The notes under the pieces: generated by a model | What the model was told of the DNA's origin: nothing | Seen by the model: only the letters and a program-made list of their open reading frames with translations | Databases searched by the model: none | Shown here: one piece after another, positions 1-9,357 of the stretch | Layout of the letters: every line of letters starts with the position of its first letter | Numbering within the stretch: the first letter of the stretch is position 1 | Assembly: GCF_003114855.1 (NCBI RefSeq) | Contig: NZ_BFBB01000008.1 | Span: forward strand, 744,001 to 808,000 | Length of the DNA stretch: 64,000 nucleotides | Direction: 5' to 3' | Origin: Leptospira ryugenii | Lineage (GTDB): Bacteria > Spirochaetota > Leptospiria > Leptospirales > Leptospiraceae | Position numbers and translations under genes: made by a program

Positions 1-2
1 CT

Positions 3-257
3 TTCCATATGACTTTTTTGAGAGGAGAATTGAATACGGATGTGATCCAAGAGGATATGTTGTCTTTACCCCCTGAACAAGTTGATATAGCTCTCCGATC
101 CGTTAGAGATGATCGACCAAAGAAAAAGCTAATCCCGTATTGGGATGATGAAATTACCACAAAGGCATATTTACTTTCAGAATTTAAAGCGGATATATAT
201 GAATCAGATGAGAAACAAAATCGTATAGCGGAATTGAAGGCTCTTAAAGATAGATAG
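3..257 (+). CDS. C-terminal end of an unrecognised protein (5' end outside window)
   Basis: The frame is open from the first bases of the window to a TAG stop at 255-257. The first internal ATG (position 9) has no Shine-Dalgarno sequence before it, so this is most likely the tail of a longer gene that starts upstream. The roughly 85 visible residues are acidic and charged, with no signal peptide, membrane segment or motif that I recognise. The convergent sensor phosphatase remnant ends about 70 bases downstream. No function can be given. Confidence 0.5.
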   Translation, partial: FHMTFLRGELNTDVIQEDMLSLPPEQVDIALRSVRDDRPKKKLIPYWDDEITTKAYLLSEFKADIYESDEKQNRIAELKALKDR

Positions 258-328
258 GTAAGGTAGCCAACAAGCACGAATCTATTTGGAATGATATGAA
301 GTAAACGGTCGATCGAGATCTAATTTGA

Positions 329-2425
329 TTAAGAATGCACACTAATTTTTATCAAAGTTAGATCATCATATAATACTCCAATCTTCATCATTTCATTATA
401 AATAGACTCAAGGTCGCCTCTACATTTCTCTACTTGTGATAAGAATAATGAATCATTTTCATTGAAAAGAAATGTTCCATCATTTGATTTAATTAATAAA
501 TCATCTCTACCATCTGATCCTAAAATCAGTATATCATTTGGGAAAAGTTGGTATTGTAACACTGAGATATTTTCATTGGCACCAATTGTACCCAGTTTTC
601 TTAAAAATTGTTCGGGCGATAAAAATACCGCCTTAACATCACGATACAAAACTGCAGGAGGATGATCAGCATTGATCATAAAAAGAGACCGAGACTTTTC
701 TTCAATGAGAACAAGCACTAGAGACACAAGCATAGAACCATCAAATGTTTCAAAAACGCGATGTAATTCGAGAAATGTTTGCTTTATCCATTGATCAGGA
801 GTCTCATATTGGGTCTCCTTTGTATTTTGATTTCGATTTATGATAGATTCAAAAACACTTCCGAATACAAGTGCTCCACTTGCTCCCAGCAGAGACTTTC
901 CCATTGCATCTGCATTAACTAGTACTGTATATTTCTTTTCTCCAAGTATTATCTGGTTTGACATACAAAGATCTCCTCCAATTTCTTCATGCCATTCCCG
1001 AAACTGAAATCTTTTCTTTTGACGAGTAAGAAACGTTATACTGATAGAGGTTGAATCTGCTTTATTTTTACTCAAAGGCTTTAATAATTGGGATGTCAAA
1101 AAATAATCTCCATCCTGTTGAAACTTCAGTTCTTTCACCTGCTCTAATGTAGTCTGCAATTCTGCAGTTCTTTTGATTACCTTATCCTCCAAATCCCTTG
1201 CTAATTCTTCGGATTTAATAAAAGCAAACGAATACTTTCTAATTAAGATAGATGCTTGAAAAATGATAAAAATTGTAAATCCATATCCCAATGTGTACGG
1301 AGTGTATACGACTGCTTTCCCTTTTAGAATATCATTTATGGCAGTGATTGTTAGGATAATAAATCCAGAAAGGAATAACTTTGCTCCTACTTTATGATTT
1401 TTTAATGCTTTAACTATGATATGGGCAATATAGATAATTGATAAAAATATTCCTATTTCCACATAGGTAACTGCCCGACCATACGTATACATAGAGGTAA
1501 ACAAAACAAGTAATGATGGTGGAAGATAAAAAAAATGAAGCCATCGAGAAAGTTTAGGATTCGATTCATCTGGGAACAAAGATTCTACAAATTTTAGAAA
1601 AAAAGTACCACTAATAAAAAAAGTAAAATAATCAATCTTGTTAATTACCGAAAAATTTAACAACGGAGCAAAATCTAAGAGCAATCGATCATCTATACTT
1701 AAAGTTCGAATTGCTACGATAAAAGAAAAAAGAGCAAAATAAAGAGGAGATTTATCATTCCGTCTGGTAAAATAAAGTCCTAGGTGATAGAATCCCATAA
1801 ACATTAAACAGTTTAGAATGCAAAGATCCAGGATAAATTTACGATTTTTATCCTTTGAAAGTTGATGTGCTGAACCAATGCTAATTGTATCCTAGAGCCC
1901 ACCTTTAAAATAATGGTAATTGCTGACATATAGGATAATTGTTAACCTATTATCTTCTAGCAAAGATTCTTTGATCGTATAAATAGAATGTCTGATAAGC
2001 GGGATACTTTCTCCTTCATTCGTTCCTATTTTTCCTTGTTTGCCGAGCAGATCACCGTTGGCATATATTTCATAGGAACAAGCTACACTTCGTAGATCAA
2101 GGGCAAGGTCTGTTGTTTTGGCAGGCAGATTTATGTCGAGCTTATATGTTGCATGACCAAATTCTGGATAGCCATTGTTTTGCCATTCGGATGGAACGTT
2201 TAGATAATTTCGTTTTCTTTGATCCTCGGCGCCAGGTTTCAAAAAATCCATCCAGTAAAATTGCCATTCCCCATTCAGATCATAAATGAAACCATCTTCA
2301 AAATTAGATTGTGATAGGTCAATCATCCCCGACTGCACAAGAGGATTTGGATTCGTATCTTTTCTGTAACAATTCGGAAAGATTAAGACACTGCAAAGAT
2401 AGATAAAGATCAGGTTTACTTTCAT
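329..2425 (-). pseudogene. 7TMR-DISM sensor / SpoIIE-type PP2C phosphatase interrupted by an in-frame TAG
   Basis: Read on the minus strand from an ATG at 2425, one frame runs 698 codons to the stop at 329 and is broken only by a TAG at 1892-1894 (codon 178). The N-terminal part begins with a lipoprotein-like signal ending in FPNC and resembles the extracytoplasmic DISMED domain. It ends at a conserved-looking ...FKGGL, where family members usually have GGLW, so TGG to TAG is the simplest explanation. After the stop the frame continues into a 7TMR-DISM-type membrane region, a coiled coil near TAELQTTLEQVKEL, and a PP2C domain with GGDLC, NADAMGKS, SDGRDD and DDLTL. The metal-binding aspartates look intact, so decay would be recent. 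Alternatives are a sequencing error, readthrough, or two separately translated polypeptides. Confidence 0.75.
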
Positions 2426-2582
2426 TCGAAATTTGCAGTTCAAATTAAAACATACCTGAAATTACAAACAATCGTTATTTTAAATTCTTGAGTGATTTGC
2501 GCATTTTGCCGCAACTCAGGAAGGGAAGGTTTGGGATTGGATTTTAAAGCACTGGGAGTTAAAGTAAGGCTGGTATACTCTG

Positions 2583-4037
2583 CTAATTACTCACGCAGCG
2601 GAAGGGTCTAGTCGTTGCTTTTGATAAATTTGCTGCGCTTCCAGTATTGAAATAAACTAGAACACCTGTAGTGGTTGCAGATGTATATGTTGTAGAAGAC
2701 CAATACTGAGTTGAAGTTGTATTTGGAAATAAAGAATTTATGTATGGGCTTGTGCTTATACTTTCATCAAATATACTATAAAGCTCAATCACATTTGGCA
2801 ATCTCCAACTCTTTCCATTTGTGGTCAATCCTATGCAGTTAGAGTTTGCAATTGTCCAAGTAGAATTATTTGCCGATCCTATGGTGCAATTTGTTCCCGA
2901 TAAACCGTCTGAGCATTTTTGCCATAAAAGAGATGTGCGATTATCTGTAATGGTACCATCTCCATTGTCCGTAAAACTCTGGTTTGGAGGAAGATTTCCC
3001 GAAACACATCGAGCATTACCCGCTGTTGCGTCGGGAAAATCACCTATGGTGGTATTCAGAAAATTCACATATTGATAATTACCTACAGTTGATTTGTTTA
3101 CTGTATTTGACCAATATCCTGATCCAACAGATTGGGGAAAAAAATTATTATCTATTGTAGGTGAAGTGTTCTGGTAGTTGTTTAAACTTGCGAGTTCTAG
3201 AATGGTTGGGAGCCTCCAATTTTTTTTTCCAGCAAAGCCTGCTCCATTATTTAAAGAATTAAGAGATGAACATAAATTTGAAGAGGAAGTCCAAAACTGA
3301 GTCGTGGCGGTTCCTCCGGAACAAGTAGAACCTGATTTTCCCTCTGTACAAGTTTTCCAAAGAAGTCCTGAAACTTTGTTCCGAGTTGTATAATCATTTG
3401 GATACTCGTTTGAAGCTTTAGGTCCAGAAAAGGCGCGACCATTCGGAGTATTGGTAAACTCACCATCATTTCCTGAGCCTACACAGGTCTGTGGGTTACC
3501 ACCTGCGTCCCAACAACCAATTTGTCCTGTGTCAGTGAGCGGAAAAATAGGATTAACGGTAATCTTGTAAATTTTGAAACTGCCATTTTCTGAGCTAGTC
3601 CTAATCATGATCGGATTAGAAAAATCCACACTAGAGGTATCGCTTGTCAGCACCTCATTTCCTATCGTTACCGTACGAGCATTGGTAGTGAAAGACGGAA
3701 TAGCAGACGAAATGATACCATATGGTAAATTTACCGTTATACTTGAACCTTCGATTTTACCTACATAAGTATTCGAAAGTTCGTTTGTGGAATCTTTGAA
3801 GATAAACGTTGTTATATCATTTTGATTGGAAAAAAAAGTTAGTAATGGCGACCAGCAAGAAAAGGCTGTCTCGCCATTTATATATTTTCTTATGTGTAAA
3901 CTATTAAACTGACTTGATTTGGGATCGCACTGATTGTTTAGTTCCTGTCTTTGACAAGAGGTATGAAAGATGAAGGGAAGCAGGATAACTGAGATGATTA
4001 TTATCTTTTGGCGGAAGAATAAATTTGAATATTTCAT
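2583..4037 (-). CDS. Lipoprotein with two DUF1566 (Lcl C-terminal) domains
   Basis: This is a predicted exported lipoprotein of 484 residues. The N-terminus has a basic and hydrophobic signal ending in the lipobox-like FHTSC (Cys about residue 28). A low-complexity Thr/Ser-rich domain follows. Then come two tandem copies of the DUF1566 fold, each showing the pattern LLW(K/Q)xC ... SGxxC ... WRLPxxxEL ... (Q/G)YWS, with the second copy ending in RCVSN. Such modules are common in leptospiral surface lipoproteins, and their role is not established. The gene stands alone between the sensor phosphatase remnant and fumC on the same strand. A second, shorter DUF1566 lipoprotein lies at 59776-60510. 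Confidence 0.8.
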   Translation of the reverse strand: MKYSNLFFRQKIIIISVILLPFIFHTSCQRQELNNQCDPKSSQFNSLHIRKYINGETAFSCWSPLLTFFSNQNDITTFIFKDSTNELSNTYVGKIEGSSITVNLPYGIISSAIPSFTTNARTVTIGNEVLTSDTSSVDFSNPIMIRTSSENGSFKIYKITVNPIFPLTDTGQIGCWDAGGNPQTCVGSGNDGEFTNTPNGRAFSGPKASNEYPNDYTTRNKVSGLLWKTCTEGKSGSTCSGGTATTQFWTSSSNLCSSLNSLNNGAGFAGKKNWRLPTILELASLNNYQNTSPTIDNNFFPQSVGSGYWSNTVNKSTVGNYQYVNFLNTTIGDFPDATAGNARCVSGNLPPNQSFTDNGDGTITDNRTSLLWQKCSDGLSGTNCTIGSANNSTWTIANSNCIGLTTNGKSWRLPNVIELYSIFDESISTSPYINSLFPNTTSTQYWSSTTYTSATTTGVLVYFNTGSAANLSKATTRPFRCVSN

Positions 4038-4248
4038 TTAGTTTCTGTGCCATCTATATTGAAAGATAGTCCCCAATAAGTTTACTTTATTGAAATTTTT
4101 TTTATACCAAAAAATGCATTAAAAGAATTTTTTTAGCTCAAAAATCATGGAAGAACTTATTTCAGTATCAGAATTTCGAATATTTTTAAGGTATTATGTG
4201 CAGGCTGAGACAGCAATTTCCTTTAAAATAATGACTCATGAGTCTCTG
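4038..4248. other. Intergenic region with a 12-bp perfect palindrome
   Basis: This gap lies between the fumC stop and the DUF1566 lipoprotein start, both minus-strand genes. It is strongly AT-rich near 4080-4140 and should hold the promoter of the lipoprotein gene, but I could not single out a convincing -35/-10 pair. At 4233-4244, just past the fumC stop, is the palindrome GACTCATGAGTC. It is not followed by a T-run on the minus strand, so it is not a canonical terminator. Confidence 0.4.
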
Positions 4249-5634
4249 CTAAATCATCTTTTTAGGGTCCATCCATAAGGCCCACTCCGTCTCCGTTACG
4301 TAACCGAGCTGGAAGGCCGCCTCTTTTAAACTCAATTCTTGTTTATGAGCATATTTCGCAATTTCAGCTGCCTTATCGTAGCCAATGTAAGGATTCAAAG
4401 CAGTTACTAACATCAAAGATTGCTCAAGATATAGTTTCATTTTTTTTGTATTTGGTTGTAAACCTTCAATACAGTGTTTTTGGAACGATTGCATAGCATC
4501 GGAAAGTAATTGGATGGAATGGTAGACATTTATAAAAATAAGAGGTTTAAATACATTGAGTTCAAAATGTCCGGAAGCCCCTCCCATATTTACGGCTACA
4601 TCATTCCCAAATACTTGTAGTGCGACCATACTCAATGCTTCACACTGGGTTGGGTTAACCTTTCCAGGCATAATCGACGATCCGGGTTCATTTTCAGGCA
4701 AAATCAACTCAGATAGACCAGCTCTGGGCCCAGATCCCATATAACGAATATCATTTGCTATTTTGAATAGAGAGGCAGCTAGTGATTTTAAGCTTCCGCT
4801 CAATTCTACAAGAGAATCATTGGCCGCAAGTGCTTCAAAAAAATTGTCCGCATTGGTAAAGGCTAGATTGGTTTCCTTGTTGATTTCATTAACTACAACT
4901 CTGGCAAAATCGGGATGGGCATTTAGGCCAGTTCCCACGGCAGTCCCTCCGATTGCGAGACGCAAAACCGCAGGTAGAGCTTTTTCTACCCTTGCTTTCC
5001 CGTACCTTAGTTGTTGCACATAGCCTGAAAATTCTTGCCCTAGGCTTATGGGAGTTGCATCCATCCAATGTGTGCGGCCAATCTTAATAATTTCTGAGAA
5101 ATCATCCACATGCTTTTGTAGGGCCTGAGTTAGATCTTCAATCGACGGCAACAGTTTTTCTGTTACCAGCTTAGCGATACATATATGCATTGCCGTAGGA
5201 AAGGTATCATTTGAACTCTGGCCTTTATTTGTATCGTCATTTGGATGGATCGGAAACTTTGAACCAAGCTTCGAACCAGCGAGTTCATTGGCACGGTTAG
5301 AGATAACTTCATTGGCATTCATATTTGATTGCGTACCGGAACCGGTTTGCCAAATTACCAGAGGAAAATGTTCATCTAACTTGCCGTCTATGACCTCGCT
5401 TGCAGCTTTTACGATGTATTGTGTTTTATCCTCGCTGAGTAGTCCTAATGAGTGATTGGCTAAAGCAGCGGATTTTTTCAAAATACCTAGAGCTTGGATC
5501 ATTTCCTTTGGAAATCGTTCGCGGCCGATCTTAAAAAAATCCAGAGAACGTTGGGTTTGTGCTCCCCAATACTTATCGGACTCTACGAGAATTTCACCCA
5601 TAGAGTCTCTCTCGGAACGTCTTTCTATAGTCAT
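4249..5634 (-). CDS. fumC: Class II fumarate hydratase
   Basis: The 461-residue product should interconvert fumarate and L-malate in the TCA cycle, without an iron-sulfur cluster. The superfamily signature [11 protein letters not shown] lies at residues 318-328. Further active-site segments are [10 protein letters not shown] (about 97-106), SSNDTFP and [10 protein letters not shown] (about 186-195). Length matches bacterial FumC. An SD sequence GGAGGG lies about 8 bases before the ATG. The SDR gene is upstream on the same strand with an 80-base gap, so co-transcription is possible but not required. The adenylosuccinate lyase/aspartase superfamily shares the signature, but the overall sequence fits FumC best. 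Confidence 0.95.
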   Translation of the reverse strand: MTIERRSERDSMGEILVESDKYWGAQTQRSLDFFKIGRERFPKEMIQALGILKKSAALANHSLGLLSEDKTQYIVKAASEVIDGKLDEHFPLVIWQTGSGTQSNMNANEVISNRANELAGSKLGSKFPIHPNDDTNKGQSSNDTFPTAMHICIAKLVTEKLLPSIEDLTQALQKHVDDFSEIIKIGRTHWMDATPISLGQEFSGYVQQLRYGKARVEKALPAVLRLAIGGTAVGTGLNAHPDFARVVVNEINKETNLAFTNADNFFEALAANDSLVELSGSLKSLAASLFKIANDIRYMGSGPRAGLSELILPENEPGSSIMPGKVNPTQCEALSMVALQVFGNDVAVNMGGASGHFELNVFKPLIFINVYHSIQLLSDAMQSFQKHCIEGLQPNTKKMKLYLEQSLMLVTALNPYIGYDKAAEIAKYAHKQELSLKEAAFQLGYVTETEWALWMDPKKMI

Positions 5635-5714
5635 TTGTTGATCCCTCCAAACAAGAGATGAGATATTGAATAGCTTGGAAGGGTATTTCTTTTTAATCGA
5701 TAGAAAAATCTCTG

Positions 5715-6530
5715 CTATGCTTTCACTTCTATAGGTAATTGGAAGGATTTTAGGACAGTCTTCTCAAAAAAGTTCTGGGGCATACATTCCTTCATCAAAG
5801 GCAAAAAAAGGCTCATATTACCCAATTTATATCTTAATTTAGGTTTTTTGCTGTCTATGATCGATGCTATAGTCTTTGCAATCGTTTCTTTGGAAGTGCC
5901 TCGGGAGGACTCACTCTCCATGATTTTGTGCATCTGTTCCCGGTATCTAGAGAACGCAGAATGGGATTCCTTTGGTCTTCCTATAGATAAACCGATGGTT
6001 CCAGAGTTTACGTATCCTGGTTCTACATTGGAGATATAGATGTTATATGGGAGTAGTTCAAGACGCAGGGATTCCATATATCCTTCTAAGGCAAATTTAC
6101 TTGCGTTATAAGCACTTGTAAACGGCAATGAAAGCAAACCACCTAATGAACTCATGTTTATGATTCTCCCTTGTCCCCTTTTTAAAAAATGAGGAATAAC
6201 GGCTCGCGAAGTATAGACACTTCCATAAAAATTTAAATTTATCTGATCCGTCAATTCTTGGAGGCTATTTTCAATAGATGCTCCGGTTAGGTGATATCCT
6301 GCATTATTGATGAGAACATCTATTTTCCCTGAAGTTTCAATTACAGAATGAACAGCTTGTTCACATTCTTTTTGGTTTGTGACGTCCAGGATAATATGCC
6401 TTTTGATTTCCTGGTTTGGTTTTGTTCGGGAGGATCCATAAACTATATGCCCTAAACCATCCAAATGTGCATATATGCTTTCGCCGATCCCACGAGAAGT
6501 ACCAGTGATTAAGATGACCTTTTTTTCCAT
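5715..6530 (-). CDS. Short-chain dehydrogenase/reductase
   Basis: This is a 271-residue classical SDR oxidoreductase, NAD(P)-dependent with an unknown substrate. Visible motifs are the cofactor-binding TGTSRGIG near the N-terminus, NNAGYH, a catalytic Ser in the MSSLGG segment, and YNASK with the Tyr-x-x-x-Lys pair. The ATG at 6530 is chosen because AAGGAGATAG lies 5-6 bases upstream and the protein then starts directly with the Rossmann strand; an upstream in-frame extension lacks these features. Two similar operator-like 17-bp sites lie 50-100 bases upstream, so the gene is probably controlled by a repressor, perhaps TetR-like, which is not encoded nearby. Confidence 0.88.
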   Translation of the reverse strand: MEKKVILITGTSRGIGESIYAHLDGLGHIVYGSSRTKPNQEIKRHIILDVTNQKECEQAVHSVIETSGKIDVLINNAGYHLTGASIENSLQELTDQINLNFYGSVYTSRAVIPHFLKRGQGRIINMSSLGGLLSLPFTSAYNASKFALEGYMESLRLELLPYNIYISNVEPGYVNSGTIGLSIGRPKESHSAFSRYREQMHKIMESESSRGTSKETIAKTIASIIDSKKPKLRYKLGNMSLFLPLMKECMPQNFFEKTVLKSFQLPIEVKA

Positions 6531-6582
6531 ATCTATCTCCTTTCTTCGATCAGAGACTAATCTTGCTCGAATTTCCTTCATT

Positions 6583-6631
6583 TGTAGACAGTGGCTACAT
6601 TTGTCAATAAAAAATGTTGTCTCTGTCTACA
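6583..6631 (-). promoter_or_regulatory. Twin operator-like sites in the SDR promoter region
   Basis: Two related 17-bp sites face each other upstream of the SDR gene: TGTAGACAGTGGCTACA on the plus strand (6583-6599) and TGTAGACAGAGACAACA on the minus strand (6631-6615). Thirteen to fourteen positions agree, including the first nine bases, so together they form a 9-bp inverted repeat. Between them, on the minus strand, is a consensus -35 hexamer TTGACA (6607-6602). The layout is typical of a TetR-family-controlled promoter, but the regulator is inferred. No good -10 hexamer was found. Confidence 0.5.
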
Positions 6632-6664
6632 TTTGAAATGAAAAAATAAGTCCGTTTGGTACGC

Positions 6665-6706
6665 AGCAAAAGCACTTTTGCTCAAAATTTTAGGTGTTCG
6701 TATAAT
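6665..6706 (+). promoter_or_regulatory. Encapsulin operon promoter with palindrome over the -35
   Basis: A sigma70-like promoter is visible with TTGCTC (6678-6683), a 17-base spacer and a perfect TATAAT (6701-6706). A perfect inverted repeat, AGCAAAAG-CA-CTTTTGCT (6665-6682), overlaps the -35 hexamer and looks like an operator. The predicted transcript start would be near 6713, leaving a leader of about 100 bases before the shell gene ATG at 6816. The regulator is unknown. Confidence 0.5.
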
Positions 6707-6815
6707 ATTTAATCACGGAATGAAAGTTTTTTCCTTCCCCCAACTTTAATGGCAAATAAATCCAATGGTCGAAAAAAGAATCGGTGAAACCTTCTTCTTT
6801 AGAAAGAGGAACTTA

Positions 6816-7751
6816 ATGGCAGAAACATACCAACATTCACTTGGAGACGCATCCGCGAGACAGCTGTCCAACACGGTAAAAACTAACGCACAGTATGGTG
6901 CAATTACTCCGCGATGGTTGGTACGATTACTCGACTGGAAAGGATTGGAAGCAGGTGTGTTAAGAGTCAACCGCGTAGCCGCAAATACAAACGTAGATGT
7001 TCTATGTGGACAAAAAGGGGAACAAGAACTCCCCGAAACATTTGTAAATTATGAAGAAAAACCAAAAGAATACACTTTAAGTTTAATATCCACCGTCCTA
7101 GACGTACATACAAGGGTATCCGATTTATACAGTTCACCACACGAGCAGATTGCGGAACAACTTCGTCTGACAATTGAAAGTGTAAAAGAAAAACAAGAGT
7201 TAGAGCTCATCAACAATGAGGATTACGGTCTACTTAAAAACGTACCGAAATCACAAAGGTTGAACACCAGAAAAGGGCCACCAACTCCAGATGATTTAGA
7301 TGATCTCATTGCAAAAGTTTGGAAAGAACCCTCTTTTTTTCTGGCTCACCCGCTTGCGATTGCGGCTTTCGGTAGAGAATGTACACGTAGAGGTGTTCCA
7401 CCAGCTACTATATCTATGTTTGGTGCTCAGTTTTTAACATGGAGAGGACTTCCAATCATTCCGTCTGACAAACTTTTAGTCAATGGTGAGTCAAATCCAA
7501 AGTCAGTCAGTGGACTTTCGAACATATTACTTCTTCGAGTGGGTGAGAAAAAACAAGGTGTTGTAGGTTTGTACCAAACGAATTTACCAGGAGAACAAAC
7601 ACCTGGACTATCTGTACGGTTTATGGGGATCAACCGTTCGGCAATTGGCTCCTATTTAATTTCCCTATATTGTTCGGCGGCAATTTTGACAGATGATGCA
7701 ATTGCTTCTCTCGACAATGTAGATGTAGGAAATTATTATGAGTACAAGTGA
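6816..7751 (+). CDS. Family 2A encapsulin shell protein (SrpI-like)
   Basis: The 311-residue product matches the family 2A encapsulin shell protein, an HK97-fold capsid-like protein that self-assembles into an icosahedral nanocompartment. Family members were often misannotated as Crp/Fnr regulators. I recognise the family from the N-terminal arm (near SLGDASARQLSNTVKT, then ITPRWL), the segment FLAHPLAIAAFGRECTRRG, and the C-terminal RFMGINRSAIGSYL. There is no inserted cyclic-nucleotide domain, which distinguishes it from family 2B. The ATG at 6816 is preceded by AGAGGA at 5 bases; an earlier in-frame GTG/ATG region lacks an SD. The next gene, the cargo desulfurase, overlaps it by 14 bases, which implies translational coupling and fits the known shell-cargo pairing. 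Confidence 0.88.
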   Translation: MAETYQHSLGDASARQLSNTVKTNAQYGAITPRWLVRLLDWKGLEAGVLRVNRVAANTNVDVLCGQKGEQELPETFVNYEEKPKEYTLSLISTVLDVHTRVSDLYSSPHEQIAEQLRLTIESVKEKQELELINNEDYGLLKNVPKSQRLNTRKGPPTPDDLDDLIAKVWKEPSFFLAHPLAIAAFGRECTRRGVPPATISMFGAQFLTWRGLPIIPSDKLLVNGESNPKSVSGLSNILLLRVGEKKQGVVGLYQTNLPGEQTPGLSVRFMGINRSAIGSYLISLYCSAAILTDDAIASLDNVDVGNYYEYK

Positions 7752-9357
7752 TCCATTGCATTTAGATTTATCTAGCCTTGGTAAATCTGGAGAATTGAAT
7801 TCTCAATTTCCAGATGCTGGTTTGTTAGAAAAACTTGCAAGGGAGATCTATGGAACTTTAAATTCATATGGTTCTTTTCCTTCTCCTACATCTACCCCTG
7901 GTATTTCGAACATCCAAGGGCTTCCTAACGTATCCACATTGCCAGGTAGTCTGAACGTTCCGCAAACACCTTCCTCACTCAATCAGTTTTTAGATGTGGG
8001 GAAAATTGCAGATCCTTTTTCTGCATTTTCACCTAACTCCGTTTCAGTTGGAGGCCATCAAACTGATTTTCTAGGCTATAAAGGGAAACCAGGGTTTGCG
8101 GATATTCCCAATTTACCTTTTTTGGGATCACAAAACATTCTTTCTGCGAGAAGGGACTTCCCTATTCTAACAGAGAAAGTAAATGGAAAGGATTTGGTCT
8201 GGTTAGACAATGCTGCAACAACTCAAAAGCCCTTGTCCGTTATCGAAAGACTTTCAGAATTCTACCTTCACGAGAATTCAAACATCCATAGAGCCGCGCA
8301 CACATTGGCCGCCAGATCAACCGATGCTTACGAGAAGTCGAGAGAACTTGTCAAAGGATTTTTGAAAGCTGCTTCTGCCGAAGAAATAATCTTCGTGAGA
8401 GGAGCAACGGAAGGGATTAATTTACTTTCGAATATTTTGGGTGAAAAATTCATCCAATCAGGTGATGAAATTTTAATCAGCCATTTAGAACACCATGCAA
8501 ACATTGTCCCCTGGCAAATGTTGTGTGTGAAAAAGAATGCAAAGTTAAAAGTTGCGCCTGTTGATGAAAGCGGACAAATCATACTCAGTGAATTCGAAAG
8601 ACTTTTGAATTCTAGAACGAAGATTGTTTCTGTCACTCATGTATCAAACGCACTTGGAACAATTACTCCAGTGGAAGAGATGGTAAAGGCTGCACAAAGA
8701 TTTGGTGCTATCACAATTGTTGATGGGGCACAATCAGTTTCTCATATGCCGATTGATGTTAGAGATATTGATTGTGATTTTTACGTTTTCAGTGGCCACA
8801 AGGTTTTTGCACCAACAGGGATTGGTGTTGTTTACGGTAAAAAAGCCCTACTCGACATACTCCCTCCTTGGCAGGGCGGTGGAAATATGATCCAAGATGT
8901 AACATTTGACCATACCACCTTTCAAGATGCTCCTTTTCGTTTTGAAGCAGGTACGGGAAACATTGCGGATGCAGTTGGACTTGGTGCTGCTATTGATTAT
9001 TTAAATCGATTTGGAATGGCACAAATTGCAGAATACGAACATAGTCTTCTGGAATACGGGACCAAAGAACTTTTGAAAGTTCCTGGTTTACACCTGATTG
9101 GGACAGCTAGCAACAAAGCAAGTGTTCTCTCGTTTATCATCGACGGACTAAAAACCGAAGAAGTTGGAAAGCATTTGGCTAAAGAAGGTATAGCAGTACG
9201 CGCTGGCCACCATTGTGCACAACCAATCCTCCGTAGATTTGGATTGGAGGCAACTGTTCGTCCCTCACTTGTATTTTACAATACATGTGAAGACATAGAT
9301 GCGCTGATACGTGCTCTTTATGACCTAACTGGAGGAAGACGAGGAAGTTTCGTTTAA
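7738..9357 (+). CDS. Encapsulin cargo cysteine desulfurase (SufS-type, with N-terminal loading extension)
   Basis: This 539-residue PLP enzyme should take sulfur from L-cysteine, giving alanine and a persulfide. The catalytic part begins at about residue 137 and is SufS-like: LDNAATTQKP, EHHAN (251-255), VDGAQS with Asp329, SGHK with the PLP lysine Lys355, and RAGHHC with the catalytic Cys493. Residues 1-136 are an extra Pro/Ser/Gly-rich, probably disordered segment with a short helical stretch around LLEKLAREIYGTL (29-41). This matches the N-terminal domain that directs family 2A cargo into the shell. The ATG overlaps the end of the shell gene by 14 bases, with AGGA about 7 bases upstream. 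The gene ends exactly against the convergent epsC stop. Confidence 0.92.
   Translation: MSTSDPLHLDLSSLGKSGELNSQFPDAGLLEKLAREIYGTLNSYGSFPSPTSTPGISNIQGLPNVSTLPGSLNVPQTPSSLNQFLDVGKIADPFSAFSPNSVSVGGHQTDFLGYKGKPGFADIPNLPFLGSQNILSARRDFPILTEKVNGKDLVWLDNAATTQKPLSVIERLSEFYLHENSNIHRAAHTLAARSTDAYEKSRELVKGFLKAASAEEIIFVRGATEGINLLSNILGEKFIQSGDEILISHLEHHANIVPWQMLCVKKNAKLKVAPVDESGQIILSEFERLLNSRTKIVSVTHVSNALGTITPVEEMVKAAQRFGAITIVDGAQSVSHMPIDVRDIDCDFYVFSGHKVFAPTGIGVVYGKKALLDILPPWQGGGNMIQDVTFDHTTFQDAPFRFEAGTGNIADAVGLGAAIDYLNRFGMAQIAEYEHSLLEYGTKELLKVPGLHLIGTASNKASVLSFIIDGLKTEEVGKHLAKEGIAVRAGHHCAQPILRRFGLEATVRPSLVFYNTCEDIDALIRALYDLTGGRRGSFV

Noticed and set aside
1804..1892. Frameshift between the two halves of the sensor phosphatase
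   Set aside because: Both halves are in the same frame (2425 to 329 is a whole number of codons); only a TAG interrupts them, so a nonsense change is the simpler reading.
3251..3469. Second open frame inside the DUF1566 lipoprotein gene
   Set aside because: It is a shadow frame of a well-supported gene and arises from its codon bias; no SD or motif.
2583..4037. Tandem DNA repeat from the two DUF1566 modules
   Set aside because: The repeat is visible at protein level only; the nucleotide sequences have diverged, so it is not a DNA repeat feature.
6816..7751. Crp/Fnr-type transcription regulator
   Set aside because: Such annotation is common for this family, but no cyclic-nucleotide-binding or helix-turn-helix pattern is visible, and the neighbouring cargo gene supports an encapsulin shell.
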